Assembly (NCBI RefSeq): GCF_001428895.1
Contig: NZ_LMJA01000022.1
Span: 63,369 to 127,368 of the forward strand
Length of the DNA stretch: 64,000 nt
Source of the DNA: Mycobacterium sp. Root265
GTDB lineage: Bacteria; Actinomycetota; Actinomycetes; Mycobacteriales; Mycobacteriaceae
Reading direction: 5' to 3'
Positions 37,856 to 47,015 of this stretch are shown in pieces. A program made the position numbers and the translations under genes. The notes beneath the pieces are model-generated. The model was not told the origin of the DNA and searched no databases. It worked only from the letters and a program-made list of their open reading frames with translations. Within the stretch, counting starts at the first letter, position 1, and each line of letters opens with the position of its first letter.

Positions 37856-38503
37856 ATGACACAAGCGCTGCGCCGCACTCGCGGGCGTCCACGAGCAGCT
37901 AACGGTGCTGAAACCCGTGAGCGGATCATTCATGCGGCTCGGCAGGTTTTCAGTGAACTTGGCTACGATGCGTCAACGTTTCAGGCGATCGCAGAGCGGG
38001 CCAATTTGACCCGCCCGGCGATCAATCACTACTTCACGAACAAGAAGGATCTGTACGGGCAGGTGCTGGCGAGCACCAACACCGCGCTGTTCAACGCCGG
38101 TGTCGAGGCCGCGGCCGGTGAGACCACCCTGACCGGCAAGCTGTCGGCCTTCATGACCGGGATGATGGCCGCGCACCGCGAGTTCGACTCCGCGGCGGCG
38201 TTCCTGGTCACCTCGATGCTGGAGGCCTATCGGCACCCCGAGCTCAAGAACGACGAATACGCGCCCCGCGAGGACATCCGCGCGTTCTTGAACACCGCCG
38301 TCAGCGACGCCGCCGAAACCGGCCAGCTGGCCGCCGACGCCGACGCTGCCGCGCTCGTCGAGATGTTGCTGGTGCTGATGTTCGGGATGGGCTTCTACGC
38401 CGGATTCGTCGGCACCGATGACGAGGTCACCGCTGTTCTCGACAAGTTGCAGAGGTTGTTGACCAACAATCTGTGGAATCTGCAGGAGCCCGCCGCCAGC
38501 TGA
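37856..38503 (+). CDS. TetR-family transcriptional regulator
   Basis: A 215-residue TetR protein with a basic N-terminal tail (LRRTRGRPRAANG). The helix-turn-helix is ETRERIIHAARQVFSELG, STFQAIAERANLTRPAINHYF, TNKKDLYGQVL. The C-terminal ligand domain includes AAFLVTSMLEAYRHPELK. Upstream is an AT-rich 130 bp gap with a near-palindrome GAAACGTTTTC (about 37810). It precedes the CMD-like gene, separated by a large hairpin. Targets are unknown. Confidence 0.88.
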   Translation: MTQALRRTRGRPRAANGAETRERIIHAARQVFSELGYDASTFQAIAERANLTRPAINHYFTNKKDLYGQVLASTNTALFNAGVEAAAGETTLTGKLSAFMTGMMAAHREFDSAAAFLVTSMLEAYRHPELKNDEYAPREDIRAFLNTAVSDAAETGQLAADADAAALVEMLLVLMFGMGFYAGFVGTDDEVTAVLDKLQRLLTNNLWNLQEPAAS

Positions 38504-38520
38504 CGGCCCCAATTTTCCGG

Positions 38521-38569
38521 TGCGACGCCTCCGCGGTCTCGGTTCTCCCGAGACCCCGGAAGCGTCGCA
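38521..38569. terminator. Large interrupted hairpin after the TetR gene
   Basis: Outer 8 bp arms TGCGACGC/GCGTCGCA, a CCG/CGG step and an inner 8 bp GGTCTCGG/CCGAGACC enclose a 5 nt loop. It starts 17 bp after the TetR stop and is followed by TTCGTCATTTT. It most likely acts as a terminator or attenuator between TetR and the CMD-like gene. Confidence 0.6.
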
Positions 38570-38663
38570 TTCGTCATTTTCGGGATCGTCGTGCAATCTT
38601 GGGAGAACGCCATTACCGGTCGGGCCGTGGAAGCGGCCGCAGCGACGAGAGGAACCTCCCAGC

Positions 38664-39248
38664 ATGGCTCGTGTCGACCCGCTGCACCCCAAGGAGTGGC
38701 CACCCCAGATGCGTGACGCGCTGGCGGCCATGAACCCGCCGGTGCGCCGCCATCCCCCGCTGCCGACCGAGGGCCGGCCGAAGGGGCTGAACGTCTTGGG
38801 CGCCTTGGCGTATCACCCGGAGCTCTCCAAGGCCTTCTTCACCTTCAACGGCCACCTGTTGTCGGCGACCTCACTGACGCCGCGCCAGCGCGAGATGTTG
38901 ATCCTGCGCACCGCGGTGCTGCGGCAGGCCGAGTACGAATGGGCCCAGCATGTGGTGATCGCCGGCGATGTGGGCATCTCGCGCGACGAGGTGGCCCAGA
39001 TCGCGTGGGGCCCGGACTACTCGCTGTGGTCCGAGGCCGACGCGGCCCTGCTGCGCACCGCCGATGAGTTGGTCGCCGACGGCGTCATCGGCGACGCCAC
39101 CTGGGCCACGCTGAACGCGCACCTGAGCACGCAGCAGATCCTGGACGTCATCTTCACCGTCGGCGCCTATGAGACGCTGGGCTGGATGCTGCGGTCCTTC
39201 GGGGTCGAACTCGACGACGATGTGCGGGCACACCTGACCGGCCACTGA
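38664..39248 (+). CDS. Carboxymuconolactone decarboxylase-family protein
   Basis: A 194-residue AhpD-like all-helical protein. Recognisable segments are LLSATSLTPRQREMLILRTAV, YEWAQHVVIAGDVGI and QILDVIFTVGAYETLGWML. The catalytic CxxC of AhpD peroxidases is absent, so a peroxidase role is unlikely. Many such proteins are decarboxylases or hydrolytic-pathway enzymes of unknown substrate. ATG 38664 is preceded by GAGAGGAAC. The longer frame from 38520 would read through the hairpin. It is downstream of, and possibly controlled by, the TetR protein. Confidence 0.85.
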   Translation: MARVDPLHPKEWPPQMRDALAAMNPPVRRHPPLPTEGRPKGLNVLGALAYHPELSKAFFTFNGHLLSATSLTPRQREMLILRTAVLRQAEYEWAQHVVIAGDVGISRDEVAQIAWGPDYSLWSEADAALLRTADELVADGVIGDATWATLNAHLSTQQILDVIFTVGAYETLGWMLRSFGVELDDDVRAHLTGH

Positions 39249-39365
39249 GCCCGGACTCGGCCGCGCAGTGTGACCCGGCTCTCATGCCCTGGGTGGGCCG
39301 GCCTCCTACTACGGTCGCAGATCAAGATCGCCCTCGGGCACGATGCCTGGTCAGCGCATAATTCG

Positions 39366-39371
39366 TAACGT
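39366..39371 (+). promoter_or_regulatory. Leaderless-type -10 before small ORF
   Basis: TAACGT lies 6 nt before the ATG at 39378, the canonical spacing for a leaderless mycobacterial transcript. No ribosome-binding site is present. Confidence 0.45.
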
Positions 39372-39377
39372 CGAATC

Positions 39378-39593
39378 ATGACACAGGCACAACCCCTCAG
39401 GGGATCGCCGGCGGCAGCGATACCATTGCCGCGCATCAATTCTCGGCACTGGGTGGCCCGTATGAAAGCGGCGTTGCGCGCGACGTTTCTGGCTCCGGTG
39501 CAGCAGACACGCAAGAACGCCGGCCACCGCGCGGTTCAGCGGGAGGCCTTCATGGAGGACGCCGCCATGGCGCGGGAGATGTACCGGCTCTAA
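39378..39593 (+). CDS. Small basic hypothetical protein (71 aa)
   Basis: A 71-residue basic protein that starts MTQAQPLRGS and ends AMAREMYRL, with many Arg/Ala residues and no membrane segment. A leaderless-type promoter fits its start and the stop overlaps the convergent DUF4239 gene by 4 bp. I do not recognise the family. Confidence is moderate because the evidence is position and promoter, not homology. Confidence 0.5.
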   Translation: MTQAQPLRGSPAAAIPLPRINSRHWVARMKAALRATFLAPVQQTRKNAGHRAVQREAFMEDAAMAREMYRL

Positions 39594-40372
39594 CCGCTGG
39601 GCTGCTCCAGCACCGCGACGGCTTCGTGCAGCGGATCCGGCGAGGTCGCCACGTCGCCGATGAACGGGTGCGAAAGCTGCAGCACGAGGAACAGGTTGGT
39701 GGCGACCAGCACGCCGACGATGGCCACCATCGGGTAGTGCATCGACGGCTTTTCCACCCCGTAGATGATCGCGGTGCCCAATACCAACGCGCTGGTCAGG
39801 AAGACGACGGCCCACAGCGGCCACGGCGGTCCGTCATCGCCGTGGGCAGCCATGATCCGCACCGTCCGGGCCTGACCGACCTTGTCGAGATTGCCGAACG
39901 ACGTTGCGACGATGGACTTCTGAAGGTCACCGGCCGGCACGATCTGACCGTAGGCGCGGTACACGTCGGTCAGCGCGGCATCGGCCTGGGCCGAACGGTT
40001 GCCCGGCCACTCCGCGATGGCCGCCCGTTCATAGGTGAGCAGACGCTGCCGGATGCGTTCGGCATCGACAGCATCGAAAACTGCGGCATCCGTTGCCAAC
40101 TGCACCGCGGCCGCGCCCTCGGCCCGCGCGTTGCCGTCCGCTGTGTTGATGTGGCCCCACATCGCCGAGACGACGAAACCGATGAAGAAGGCGTAGACGA
40201 ATCCGATCACCCCGTAGGCGAACCGGGTGACGTCGTTGTGCTCCTCGCCGGCCAGGTGCGGGTACCGGCGCCGCACGAACCGCTGCGCCAGCAGCGCACC
40301 GCCGGCGAAGAGCACGATCAGGGCGATGAGCAGCATTCCCGCCGGGACATGCTCCACCAGCCAAGCGCTCAT
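39590..40372 (-). CDS. DUF4239-type membrane protein
   Basis: A 260-residue protein with two N-terminal hydrophobic segments (MLLIALIVLFAGGALLAQRF and FAYGVIGFVYAFFIGFVVSAMW). A helical soluble middle (about 75-175) follows, and two more membrane segments lie near the C-terminus (LWAVVFLTSALVLGTAIIYG, YPMVAIVGVLVATNLFLVLQL). This layout is typical of DUF4239/bestrophin-like proteins in actinobacteria, with unknown function. It starts 4 bp after the DUF202 gene stop, in a three-gene cluster with the XRE regulator. Confidence 0.78.
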   Translation of the reverse strand: MSAWLVEHVPAGMLLIALIVLFAGGALLAQRFVRRRYPHLAGEEHNDVTRFAYGVIGFVYAFFIGFVVSAMWGHINTADGNARAEGAAAVQLATDAAVFDAVDAERIRQRLLTYERAAIAEWPGNRSAQADAALTDVYRAYGQIVPAGDLQKSIVATSFGNLDKVGQARTVRIMAAHGDDGPPWPLWAVVFLTSALVLGTAIIYGVEKPSMHYPMVAIVGVLVATNLFLVLQLSHPFIGDVATSPDPLHEAVAVLEQPSG

Positions 40373-40376
40373 GCCA

Positions 40377-40787
40377 TCACATCCGCAACGTGATCGCCAG
40401 CAGCGCCAACACGCCGAGTCCGGCGAGCATCGCGGCGACGACCGAGGCGATGGAATAGCGCATCGGACCGAACTCCCTGCGCAGCGCGGCCAACTCCTGC
40501 CGGTGCTGCGCCCAGGCCAGGATCAACGCCGTGATGCCGATGACGATCATGACGGTGCCCACCAGTTGCGGGCTGACGTAGGGGTCGGCCAGGCGCTCAT
40601 TTTCGGACAGATACCGGAAAATCTGAAAGATGGTGAACCCGAATGCGATCAGCGAGGTCGCCGTCCGGGTCCACGCCATCAGGGTGCGCTCCAGGGCCAG
40701 CCGGTTGCGTTCGGCGGCGAGCCGGGTGTTGGGGTCCAGCGGCCGGTCGGTCATCGAGACCAGCATGACACCGGGGCCGCCGCTCAC
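40377..40787 (-). CDS. DUF202/YidH-type membrane protein
   Basis: A small (136-residue) three-helix membrane protein. The motif LALERTLMAWTRTATSLIAFGFTIFQ is characteristic of DUF202. Helices at about 42-60, 75-97 and 110-130. The GTG at 40787 overlaps the stop of the XRE regulator by 4 bp (GTGA), and an internal ATG at 40754 directly before TDRPLDPNTRLAAERN is an equally good start. Probably co-transcribed with the regulator and the DUF4239 gene. Function is unknown. Confidence 0.82.
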   Translation of the reverse strand: MSGGPGVMLVSMTDRPLDPNTRLAAERNRLALERTLMAWTRTATSLIAFGFTIFQIFRYLSENERLADPYVSPQLVGTVMIVIGITALILAWAQHRQELAALRREFGPMRYSIASVVAAMLAGLGVLALLAITLRM

Positions 40788-41629
40788 ACCGTCGGCGCGC
40801 CGACCACCGACAGCAGTTGCAGCTTCTCGTAGCTTCCACTGCCGGGCGCCGCGGTGAAGACCAGCAGCGTGTGCGATTCATCGGGGTCTAGCAGAACCTG
40901 GCAGTTCAGCTCCAGCGACCCGACCTCAGGATGGTTGTAGCGCTTGACCTCTCGCGGTCTGATCCCGATCTCGTGTTCGGACCACAGCGCCCGGAACTCC
41001 TTGCTCTGCCCGGTGAGCAACTCGACGTAGCGGGCCGCCCTGGACTCGGGCCCACGCAGGGTCAGCACACCGCGAAGCCCCGAAACGTAGAGCCGCGAAT
41101 AGAATTCGTGGTCCTCGGGTGGATGGATGTCGCGGGCCGCGGGATCGGTGAACCAGCGGTAGCCGATGCTGCGGGCCGGGCCGGTGTGCCGGCACAGATC
41201 CCCGGCGAGCGCGACGCCCAGCGGCGTCTGACGCAGCGTCTCCCCCAGTTCGGTGACGATCTCGGCCGGGGTGTCGGTGAGCCGGTCGAGAATCCGCAGC
41301 ATCCCGGGGCTGATGTGATCGGTGCCCGAACCCCGCACCGGCGGCCGATGCCCGGCCAGCCGGTACAGGTGGTCACGCTCGTGGCGGGACAGATGCAACC
41401 CCTGCGCGATCGAGGCGATCATCTGCTCGGACGGATGCGGGCCGCGCTCGCGCTCCAATCTTGCGTAGTAGTCGGTCGACATGTGGCACAGCGCGGCAAC
41501 CTCTTCGCGGCGCAACCCACTCGTGCGGCGGCGCCGTCCCCGCGGCAGCCCCACGTCCTCGGGCTGCAGTGCACTGCGCCGGCGGACCAGGAATTCCGCC
41601 AGGCCGGCTCGATCGATCATGGCTGCCAT
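40784..41629 (-). CDS. XRE-family regulator with MmyB-like ligand-binding domain
   Basis: A 281-residue regulator. The N-terminal XRE helix-turn-helix shows [38 protein letters not shown]. The C-terminal PAS-like MmyB domain (about 105-270) has [20 protein letters not shown] and [20 protein letters not shown]. Members of this family usually regulate an adjacent, divergently transcribed short-chain dehydrogenase, exactly as seen here (SDR at 41708, 78 bp away). The ATG at 41629 was chosen at the start of homology. The longer frame is not supported. Confidence 0.9.
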   Translation of the reverse strand: MAAMIDRAGLAEFLVRRRSALQPEDVGLPRGRRRRTSGLRREEVAALCHMSTDYYARLERERGPHPSEQMIASIAQGLHLSRHERDHLYRLAGHRPPVRGSGTDHISPGMLRILDRLTDTPAEIVTELGETLRQTPLGVALAGDLCRHTGPARSIGYRWFTDPAARDIHPPEDHEFYSRLYVSGLRGVLTLRGPESRAARYVELLTGQSKEFRALWSEHEIGIRPREVKRYNHPEVGSLELNCQVLLDPDESHTLLVFTAAPGSGSYEKLQLLSVVGAPTV

Positions 41630-41707
41630 TGTCGCCCGCCGCGGATCGCGCAGCCACGGATCGTCAGGCCGTGGATACGACTGTCGATGCCGGGCAGTCT
41701 CGAACAC

Positions 41708-42640
41708 ATGACACGCGGACAGTACGACATCGCCATTGCCGACCTCACCGGGCAACGAGCGGTGGTGACCGGAGCCAGCGACGGCATCGGGCTCGGCATC
41801 GCCGCCCGCCTGGCGCGGGCCGGCGCAGAGGTGATCATGCCGGTGCGCAACACCGCCAAGGGCGAGGCGGCGGTCGCCACCATCCGCTCCCAGCATCCGC
41901 AGGCGAAGCTGTCACTGGAGGCGCTGGATCTCTCCTCGCTGGCCTCGGTCGCAGCGCTGGGTGCGAAGCTGCGCACCGGTGGCGCCCCGATCCACCTCCT
42001 GATCAACAACGCCGGGGTGATGACACCGCCCGATCGTCAGATCACCGCCGACGGCTTCGAGCTGCAGTTCGGCACCAATCACCTCGGGCACTTCGCACTC
42101 ACCGCGCACCTGCTGCCATTGCTGTCGGCCGGACGAGCGCGGGTGAGCTCGCAGACGAGCATCGCCGCGCGCAGCGGCGAGATCCACTGGGAGGACCTGA
42201 ACTGGGAGCGCGGGTATGACGGCATGCGCGCCTACCGGCAGTCCAAGATCGCGTTCGGACTGTTCGGGCTGGAGCTCGCCCGCCGCAGCGCCGCCGCGGG
42301 CTGGGGCATCACCAGCAACATCTCCCACCCCGGCGTCGCCCCGACCAGCCTGCTCGCAGCACGTCCCGAAGTCGGACGGGACAAGGACACCACCGGCGTA
42401 CGGATCATCCGCCGGCTATCGGCGCGCGGCCTCGGCGTGGGAACGGTGGACAGCGCGAAGCTTCCCGCACTGATGGCCGCGACGGCGCCCGACCCCGGCG
42501 TGTTCTACGGGCCCACCTGGCCGGGTAACGCGGGCGGCCCGCCCGGGCCGCAGAAGCTCTGGAAGCCGTTGCGCGACAGCGCATCCGCTGCCCGGGCCTG
42601 GGCGGTGTCGCAGGAACTCACCGGCGTGAGGTTCGCGTGA
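41708..42640 (+). CDS. Short-chain dehydrogenase/reductase
   Basis: A 310-residue SDR with Rossmann motif [22 protein letters not shown], an Arg-rich coenzyme motif [10 protein letters not shown] (NADP preference), [24 protein letters not shown], catalytic Ser region [13 protein letters not shown] and [16 protein letters not shown] with catalytic Tyr/Lys. It is divergent from the XRE/MmyB regulator, its probable controller. The substrate is unknown. It ends 35 bp from the convergent carboxylesterase. Confidence 0.9.
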   Translation: MTRGQYDIAIADLTGQRAVVTGASDGIGLGIAARLARAGAEVIMPVRNTAKGEAAVATIRSQHPQAKLSLEALDLSSLASVAALGAKLRTGGAPIHLLINNAGVMTPPDRQITADGFELQFGTNHLGHFALTAHLLPLLSAGRARVSSQTSIAARSGEIHWEDLNWERGYDGMRAYRQSKIAFGLFGLELARRSAAAGWGITSNISHPGVAPTSLLAARPEVGRDKDTTGVRIIRRLSARGLGVGTVDSAKLPALMAATAPDPGVFYGPTWPGNAGGPPGPQKLWKPLRDSASAARAWAVSQELTGVRFA

Positions 42641-42675
42641 GCAACCGGGGTCTTCGGCTCGCGTCACGGCGTTGG

Positions 42676-44115
42676 TCATCCGTAGGCGGGATAGCGTCCC
42701 TCCCAGATGGCGAGTTGCTCGGCGCGGTGGCCGTGGGCGATGGCGGTCTCGGGGCCCAGCAGCATCGTGGATCCGCCTGCGCCGTCATAACGCTGCCAGG
42801 GCTGTGCGCCGCGGATGAATTCCAGCCAGTGGTCCTGAACGGTTTCTGACATCCGGCGGGCGGCCCCGTCGTCGCCGGCCAGCGCGGGCGCGGCGTCCAC
42901 GTTGCCGAACACGAGTGCCAGGCACGAGTCGTGGCATGCGCCCCATCCGGCACGCGGGGAAGACCACTGCAGTTCGTAGCGGAACACCGTGTTGCCGCGC
43001 CCGGCGTGTGCGCGGACGAACTGCTCGGTCGGCGCGGTGAAGTGGTAGTCGGTGACCATGGCTGCGGCTGCCTCACGCATCGTGGGATGGTCGGCGCGGT
43101 AGGTCGCCACCACCGCGTCCGCGTCGTGACCGGCCCCGGCGAGTGCCTGCGCCCGGTCCCGCAGGTACTGCTCGGTGAAGACGCGCTCATCCAGCGCGGC
43201 ATCGAAGATCCGCCACTCGTCGCGCGTCGTCCCGGCGAGGATGGGGATGGTCGGCAGGGCACGTGTCTGCGCGACCACCAAGGGGTGTTCGTCGATGACA
43301 TCTCCGTCGATGCAGGGGTGGAACGGGCCCTGCGGGGGCACGAACCCGGTGTCGATACCGCCTTGTGCGGCAAGGATCTCCTCGACACCCGGTTCTCCGT
43401 CGCGCGTGAGAACACCGGTCGAGAGGATCTGCCCGGCCACGGCCGAGGCGGCCGCCGTCGAGCGCACGCGCTCCAGGCCACCGCTCTGCAGGATCGCGCG
43501 GTCGAACAGGTCGCAGCCGCCGGCGAGCAGGGCGGAGATCGCGACCGCACCGGAGGACTGTCCCGCCACCGTGATGGCGCTCGGGTCGCCTCCGAACGCG
43601 GCGATCTCCTCGCGGACCCACCGCAGCGCGTGCCGCTGGTCGCGCAGTGCCAGGTTGGTGGAGCCGGCCCCGTGCCGATCAGGCGCGTAGAGCGTGCCCA
43701 GCACGCCGAGCCGGAAGTTCAGCGTCACCACCACGATGTCGCCGCGCCGGGCCAGTCGCGAACCGTCGAGCAGCGCGGCGGATCCGTGCCCCTGCGTCTG
43801 GCCGCCGCCGTGCAGGAACACCAGCACGGGCCGGCGCTGGTCGTCGACCGCGGGCGTCCAGATGTTGAGCGTGAGACAGTCCTCGCTCATCGTGAGGCCG
43901 CGCTTGGCCAGCCGTTGCGGCGAGATGTCCTGCGGGGCAATCGCTCCGAAGGTGGTGGCCGCCCGCACGCCTGCCCAACTCGGCGGGGGTTGCGGTGGAC
44001 ACCAACGCCGCTGGCCCGTTGGCGCGGCCGCGTACGGCACACCGCGGAAGACGGCGATGCCCGTGCGGGCATCGCCGCGCAGCGCTCCGTACGAGGTGTG
44101 CGCGACTGCGGTCAC
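42676..44115 (-). CDS. Type B carboxylesterase (last gene of five-gene operon)
   Basis: A 479-residue alpha/beta hydrolase of the carboxylesterase/para-nitrobenzyl esterase family. Motifs are FRGVPYAAAPTGQRRW, MSEDCLTLNIWTP, the oxyanion-hole HGGGQTQGHGS and the nucleophile elbow VAGQSSGAVAI (Ser187). The C-terminal His region is within RYELQWSSPRAGWGACHDS. The GTG at 44115 overlaps the VOC gene stop by 4 bp. The long upstream frame runs inside the VOC gene and is not used. It likely hydrolyses an ester intermediate of the pathway encoded by this operon. Confidence 0.88.
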   Translation of the reverse strand: MTAVAHTSYGALRGDARTGIAVFRGVPYAAAPTGQRRWCPPQPPPSWAGVRAATTFGAIAPQDISPQRLAKRGLTMSEDCLTLNIWTPAVDDQRRPVLVFLHGGGQTQGHGSAALLDGSRLARRGDIVVVTLNFRLGVLGTLYAPDRHGAGSTNLALRDQRHALRWVREEIAAFGGDPSAITVAGQSSGAVAISALLAGGCDLFDRAILQSGGLERVRSTAAASAVAGQILSTGVLTRDGEPGVEEILAAQGGIDTGFVPPQGPFHPCIDGDVIDEHPLVVAQTRALPTIPILAGTTRDEWRIFDAALDERVFTEQYLRDRAQALAGAGHDADAVVATYRADHPTMREAAAAMVTDYHFTAPTEQFVRAHAGRGNTVFRYELQWSSPRAGWGACHDSCLALVFGNVDAAPALAGDDGAARRMSETVQDHWLEFIRGAQPWQRYDGAGGSTMLLGPETAIAHGHRAEQLAIWEGRYPAYG

Positions 44116-44618
44116 GGGCGCTCGGTCAGGGGGTATTCCCGCGCCATCGCCCCGTCGAGTATCCGGGTCAGGAAGTCGCGGCCCTTGAAGCTCACCACCT
44201 CCACCCGGAGCCCGCTGCGCGGGTCGCGCAGAAACGCCACGCCGGCGCCCGTGCGCTCCAACTCCCAACCGTCGTCCTGCAGCCGCGCGACGTCGTCGCG
44301 CCAGCGCTGCGCGTAGTAGCCGACGTGGTGCATGCCACCGAGTTTCGGTTCGGCAAAGATCGAGTCTGCGGCCGCGACAACCTCGATCAGCTCCAGATAC
44401 GGCGGGCCGGACGTGGAGAAGGCGATGCGCACGGTCTGATCGTCGGCGGATCCGTCCGGACGGGTGAAGCCGCTGCGCATCTCGAAAGGTGGCGCCCAGG
44501 TGATCTGCAGGGCACCCGCGAGTGACTGCATGGCAGACAACAGATCGGGTACGAGGTGGCCCACGTGATAGACGTTGTCGAACGCCGCCGCGGCGAGAGT
44601 CTCGAGTTTGGGGTCCAT
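44112..44618 (-). CDS. VOC-superfamily (glyoxalase/dioxygenase-fold) protein
   Basis: A 168-residue vicinal-oxygen-chelate protein with two repeats. The first contains NVYHVGHLVPDLLSAMQSL (metal-ligand His). The second contains GGMHHVGYYAQRWRDDVARL (metal-ligand His), and PPYLELIEVV carries a probable ligand Glu. It could be a lyase, epimerase or dioxygenase. Its ATG at 44618 lies 1 bp after the DUF1214 stop. It is the fourth gene of the operon. Confidence 0.85.
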   Translation of the reverse strand: MDPKLETLAAAAFDNVYHVGHLVPDLLSAMQSLAGALQITWAPPFEMRSGFTRPDGSADDQTVRIAFSTSGPPYLELIEVVAAADSIFAEPKLGGMHHVGYYAQRWRDDVARLQDDGWELERTGAGVAFLRDPRSGLRVEVVSFKGRDFLTRILDGAMAREYPLTERP

Positions 44619-44619
44619 C

Positions 44620-45864
44620 TCAGATCCGGAACCTGGCGCGGATGGCGTCGAAGCGTGCATGCAGTTGCGCGGCCCGCTGCTGCGGCGTGACGCGCCGGGT
44701 ACCCGTCGGCAACACGGCGTCCAGCTCGGCCAGGCGCACGACCGACGTGCTGACCTCGGGCAATTGCCGACTCCCGATCACCCGCATGGTGAGGTAGCCC
44801 TCGCCGAAGCGCTGCGTGTCGATCCAGTTGTGCACGCCGGGGTCGTTGTGGGCCATGACCATTCGTACGCGGCCGTCGGAGTCGGTCGCCGCTCTGCTCG
44901 GCGTGTAGCTCACCGGCCGGTACAGGTAGTCCATGCTGTTCCAGAACGCGCCCATGTTGGTCAGCATCCAGAACTGACCGTCGTCGGCGAATTCGAAGAC
45001 CAACGCTTCGTCCGGCCCGAGACGCCACGGCATGGTGACGATGAGCCGGCCGCGGCGCGCGTCGCGCTGCTCCGCCGTGCCCTCGAAGCGGGCACCGGGA
45101 AATGCGTTGGGCTCGGGCTCGCCGAACAGCGAGCCGATCTCCAGTTCGCGGTCCGGCCAGTCCGCCATCGCCCCGGTGAGGAAGTCGCCGGCCCACTGCA
45201 TCGACGCGATGAGATCCTGCGGTGTCGGCACGGGACGTGGCTCATCCATGTCGATGCGCTCGATGCTGAACTGTGCCGAGCGCTCGCTCCAGGAGTCGAA
45301 GCCCTGCCGCATGAACAGCTTGCGCGAACCGGGTGTGGTCGGAAGCCAATTCGTGTCTCGCCGTGCACCACCGACGTAGAGGACGAAGCTGCCGTCGGGC
45401 TCGGCGACGAGGTCGTCACCGGTGATGTTCGCCTCGGGGGTGTCGCCGAAGGGCTCGTGCAGGTTCGGGTGATCGGCGCCGTAGTAGACGTCCTTGTCGG
45501 GTCGCGGCCCCTGCACGGTGAAGTTGATGAAACGCGCGGTGCCCCGGTCACCGGTAATCCGGTACGTCGAGGCGCCGTCGATCCACGCCTGCAGATAGAC
45601 GAAGTCGGCATTGTCGCCGCCGAGCTTGCGGGTCGGCCCGCAGAACGGGTGGATCATCGGATACCGGGTGTCCTTGGTCTCCAGCGCGAGGTCGTAGGCC
45701 TGCCCGAGGTTCTGCGTCAGGTAGCGGAAGGCGTCGGCACGCTGCAGGGCATCCGCGGGCGAGGTGTCCTTGAAGGCCTGGTCTCCGGCGGCCTTGAGCC
45801 GGTCACAGAATTCGTGCCATGCGGCGCGCAGCGCCTCGTCATCGGTGCTGTCCCCGAACGCCAT
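44620..45864 (-). CDS. DUF1214 domain protein
   Basis: A 414-residue protein. The C-terminal part (WQWAGDF... to the end) holds the DUF1214 pattern, with MPWRLGPDEALVFEF, MDYLYRPVSYTPSRAAT and WIDTQRFGEGYLTMRV. The N-terminal half includes DTRYPMIHPFCGPTRKLGGDN and ITGDRGTARFINFTV. DUF1214 genes are often found in actinobacterial steroid/terpenoid or aromatic catabolic clusters, but no reaction is assigned. No signal peptide. One base overlaps the sulfotransferase stop. Middle gene of the operon. Confidence 0.85.
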   Translation of the reverse strand: MAFGDSTDDEALRAAWHEFCDRLKAAGDQAFKDTSPADALQRADAFRYLTQNLGQAYDLALETKDTRYPMIHPFCGPTRKLGGDNADFVYLQAWIDGASTYRITGDRGTARFINFTVQGPRPDKDVYYGADHPNLHEPFGDTPEANITGDDLVAEPDGSFVLYVGGARRDTNWLPTTPGSRKLFMRQGFDSWSERSAQFSIERIDMDEPRPVPTPQDLIASMQWAGDFLTGAMADWPDRELEIGSLFGEPEPNAFPGARFEGTAEQRDARRGRLIVTMPWRLGPDEALVFEFADDGQFWMLTNMGAFWNSMDYLYRPVSYTPSRAATDSDGRVRMVMAHNDPGVHNWIDTQRFGEGYLTMRVIGSRQLPEVSTSVVRLAELDAVLPTGTRRVTPQQRAAQLHARFDAIRARFRI

Positions 45865-47015
45865 CAGCGCCTCGTCTCGATGTCGATGCCGAACCGCTCT
45901 CGGTAGGCGGCGAATTCTCGGTGCAGGTCCGGCACGGGGACCGGCAGGACGTCGGTGGAGTAGGTGAATTTGCCGTACCGGTCACCGCGGTTGGTCACCA
46001 GGTAGTCGCGCATCGCCTTCTCGGCGGTGGCGGGCAACGGCACTCCGGCGAAGTCGTAGAAGCCGCCGATCGTGGCGACCGGATCGGCGACGAAGTCGCG
46101 GTAGCGGACGTGGTGGATGCGCGGGTCGTCGACCAGCGGGTCGTCGAGGTAGGCGTGAAAATTGGCCCGCGACCCCTCGATCGTGTTCTTGGCGTACTGA
46201 TCCCAGTCCAGCGTGCCGGCGAGGCTCTCGTTGATCTGCCCGAAGGTCACGATCTGTGAGGCGAGCACCTGCACCGGGTCGCGATGCACCCAGACGATCC
46301 GGGCGTCGGGGTAGGTGTCGAACAACGCCCGCAGGCGCCGGCCGTGAAAACCTTTGAGCACCCATCGCTTCGGTGGGCGGGTGTACTGGATGTGCTGCAG
46401 CATCATGTGATGCAGGGCGTACTGCGCGTGATGGTCTTGGTCGAAGTTCTGGATTGTAAGCGGCACCCGCCACCACGCGCTCGGGTTCGTCGCACGGAAG
46501 TCGAAGGCCCACGTGCGTTCACATTCGGGCAGCCCGGCGCCGAGCAGATCGTTGTAGGGGTGGCTGACGATCCACGGCGGGATGCGGTCGAGGATCTCCC
46601 GCCAGTCGGCGTCGGCCTGCGCCCGGCGCGGGTCGTCGGCGTATGCCGGACCCGGGGGCGGCGAGGGGTACATCACCTCCCAGAATCGCAGCGCGCGCGA
46701 ATCCTCGTCCTCGGCGAGCAGGGCATGCAGCAGCGTCGTACCCGACCGTGGCTCGCCGGTGGCGAAGAGCAGGGCGGTGATCCGCTCCGCGGCCAGCGGT
46801 AGGCGGGCGCGGTCGGCAACGAACTGCAGCCTGCTGGTCAGCAGTCCGGCGATCGTGGAAGCGGCTGCCCGCGAACCTGTGTCGCCGAGGCCGGCGCTGT
46901 TCAGCTTGTCGACCACCGATGCCACCCGCCCGGGCAGGGTGTCGGCACCGAAGTCGGTGAACCCCGTCGCGTCCTGTGCGTCGGCGATGAGGAGGTCCGC
47001 GTCCAAGATTGTCAT
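45864..47015 (-). CDS. Sulfotransferase-family protein
   Basis: A 383-residue PAPS-type sulfotransferase. The 5'-phosphosulfate loop is FATGEPRSGTTLLHALLAED. The 3'-phosphate region is ARIVWVHRDPVQVLASQIVTF, and the C-terminal region has RYRDFVADPVATIGGFYDFAG. It is cytoplasmic by lack of signal. The family sulfonates hydroxyl groups of lipids, sterols or small molecules in mycobacteria (the Stf genes), and the substrate here is unknown. Its ATG overlaps the LLM gene stop by 4 bp. A sulfotransferase inside an operon of apparent degradative enzymes is unusual. Confidence 0.88.
   Translation of the reverse strand: MTILDADLLIADAQDATGFTDFGADTLPGRVASVVDKLNSAGLGDTGSRAAASTIAGLLTSRLQFVADRARLPLAAERITALLFATGEPRSGTTLLHALLAEDEDSRALRFWEVMYPSPPPGPAYADDPRRAQADADWREILDRIPPWIVSHPYNDLLGAGLPECERTWAFDFRATNPSAWWRVPLTIQNFDQDHHAQYALHHMMLQHIQYTRPPKRWVLKGFHGRRLRALFDTYPDARIVWVHRDPVQVLASQIVTFGQINESLAGTLDWDQYAKNTIEGSRANFHAYLDDPLVDDPRIHHVRYRDFVADPVATIGGFYDFAGVPLPATAEKAMRDYLVTNRGDRYGKFTYSTDVLPVPVPDLHREFAAYRERFGIDIETRR

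Noticed and set aside
40931-41707. Open frame upstream of the SDR, antisense to the XRE regulator
   Set aside because: Shadow frame of the regulator on the opposite strand; real SDR homology starts at 41708.
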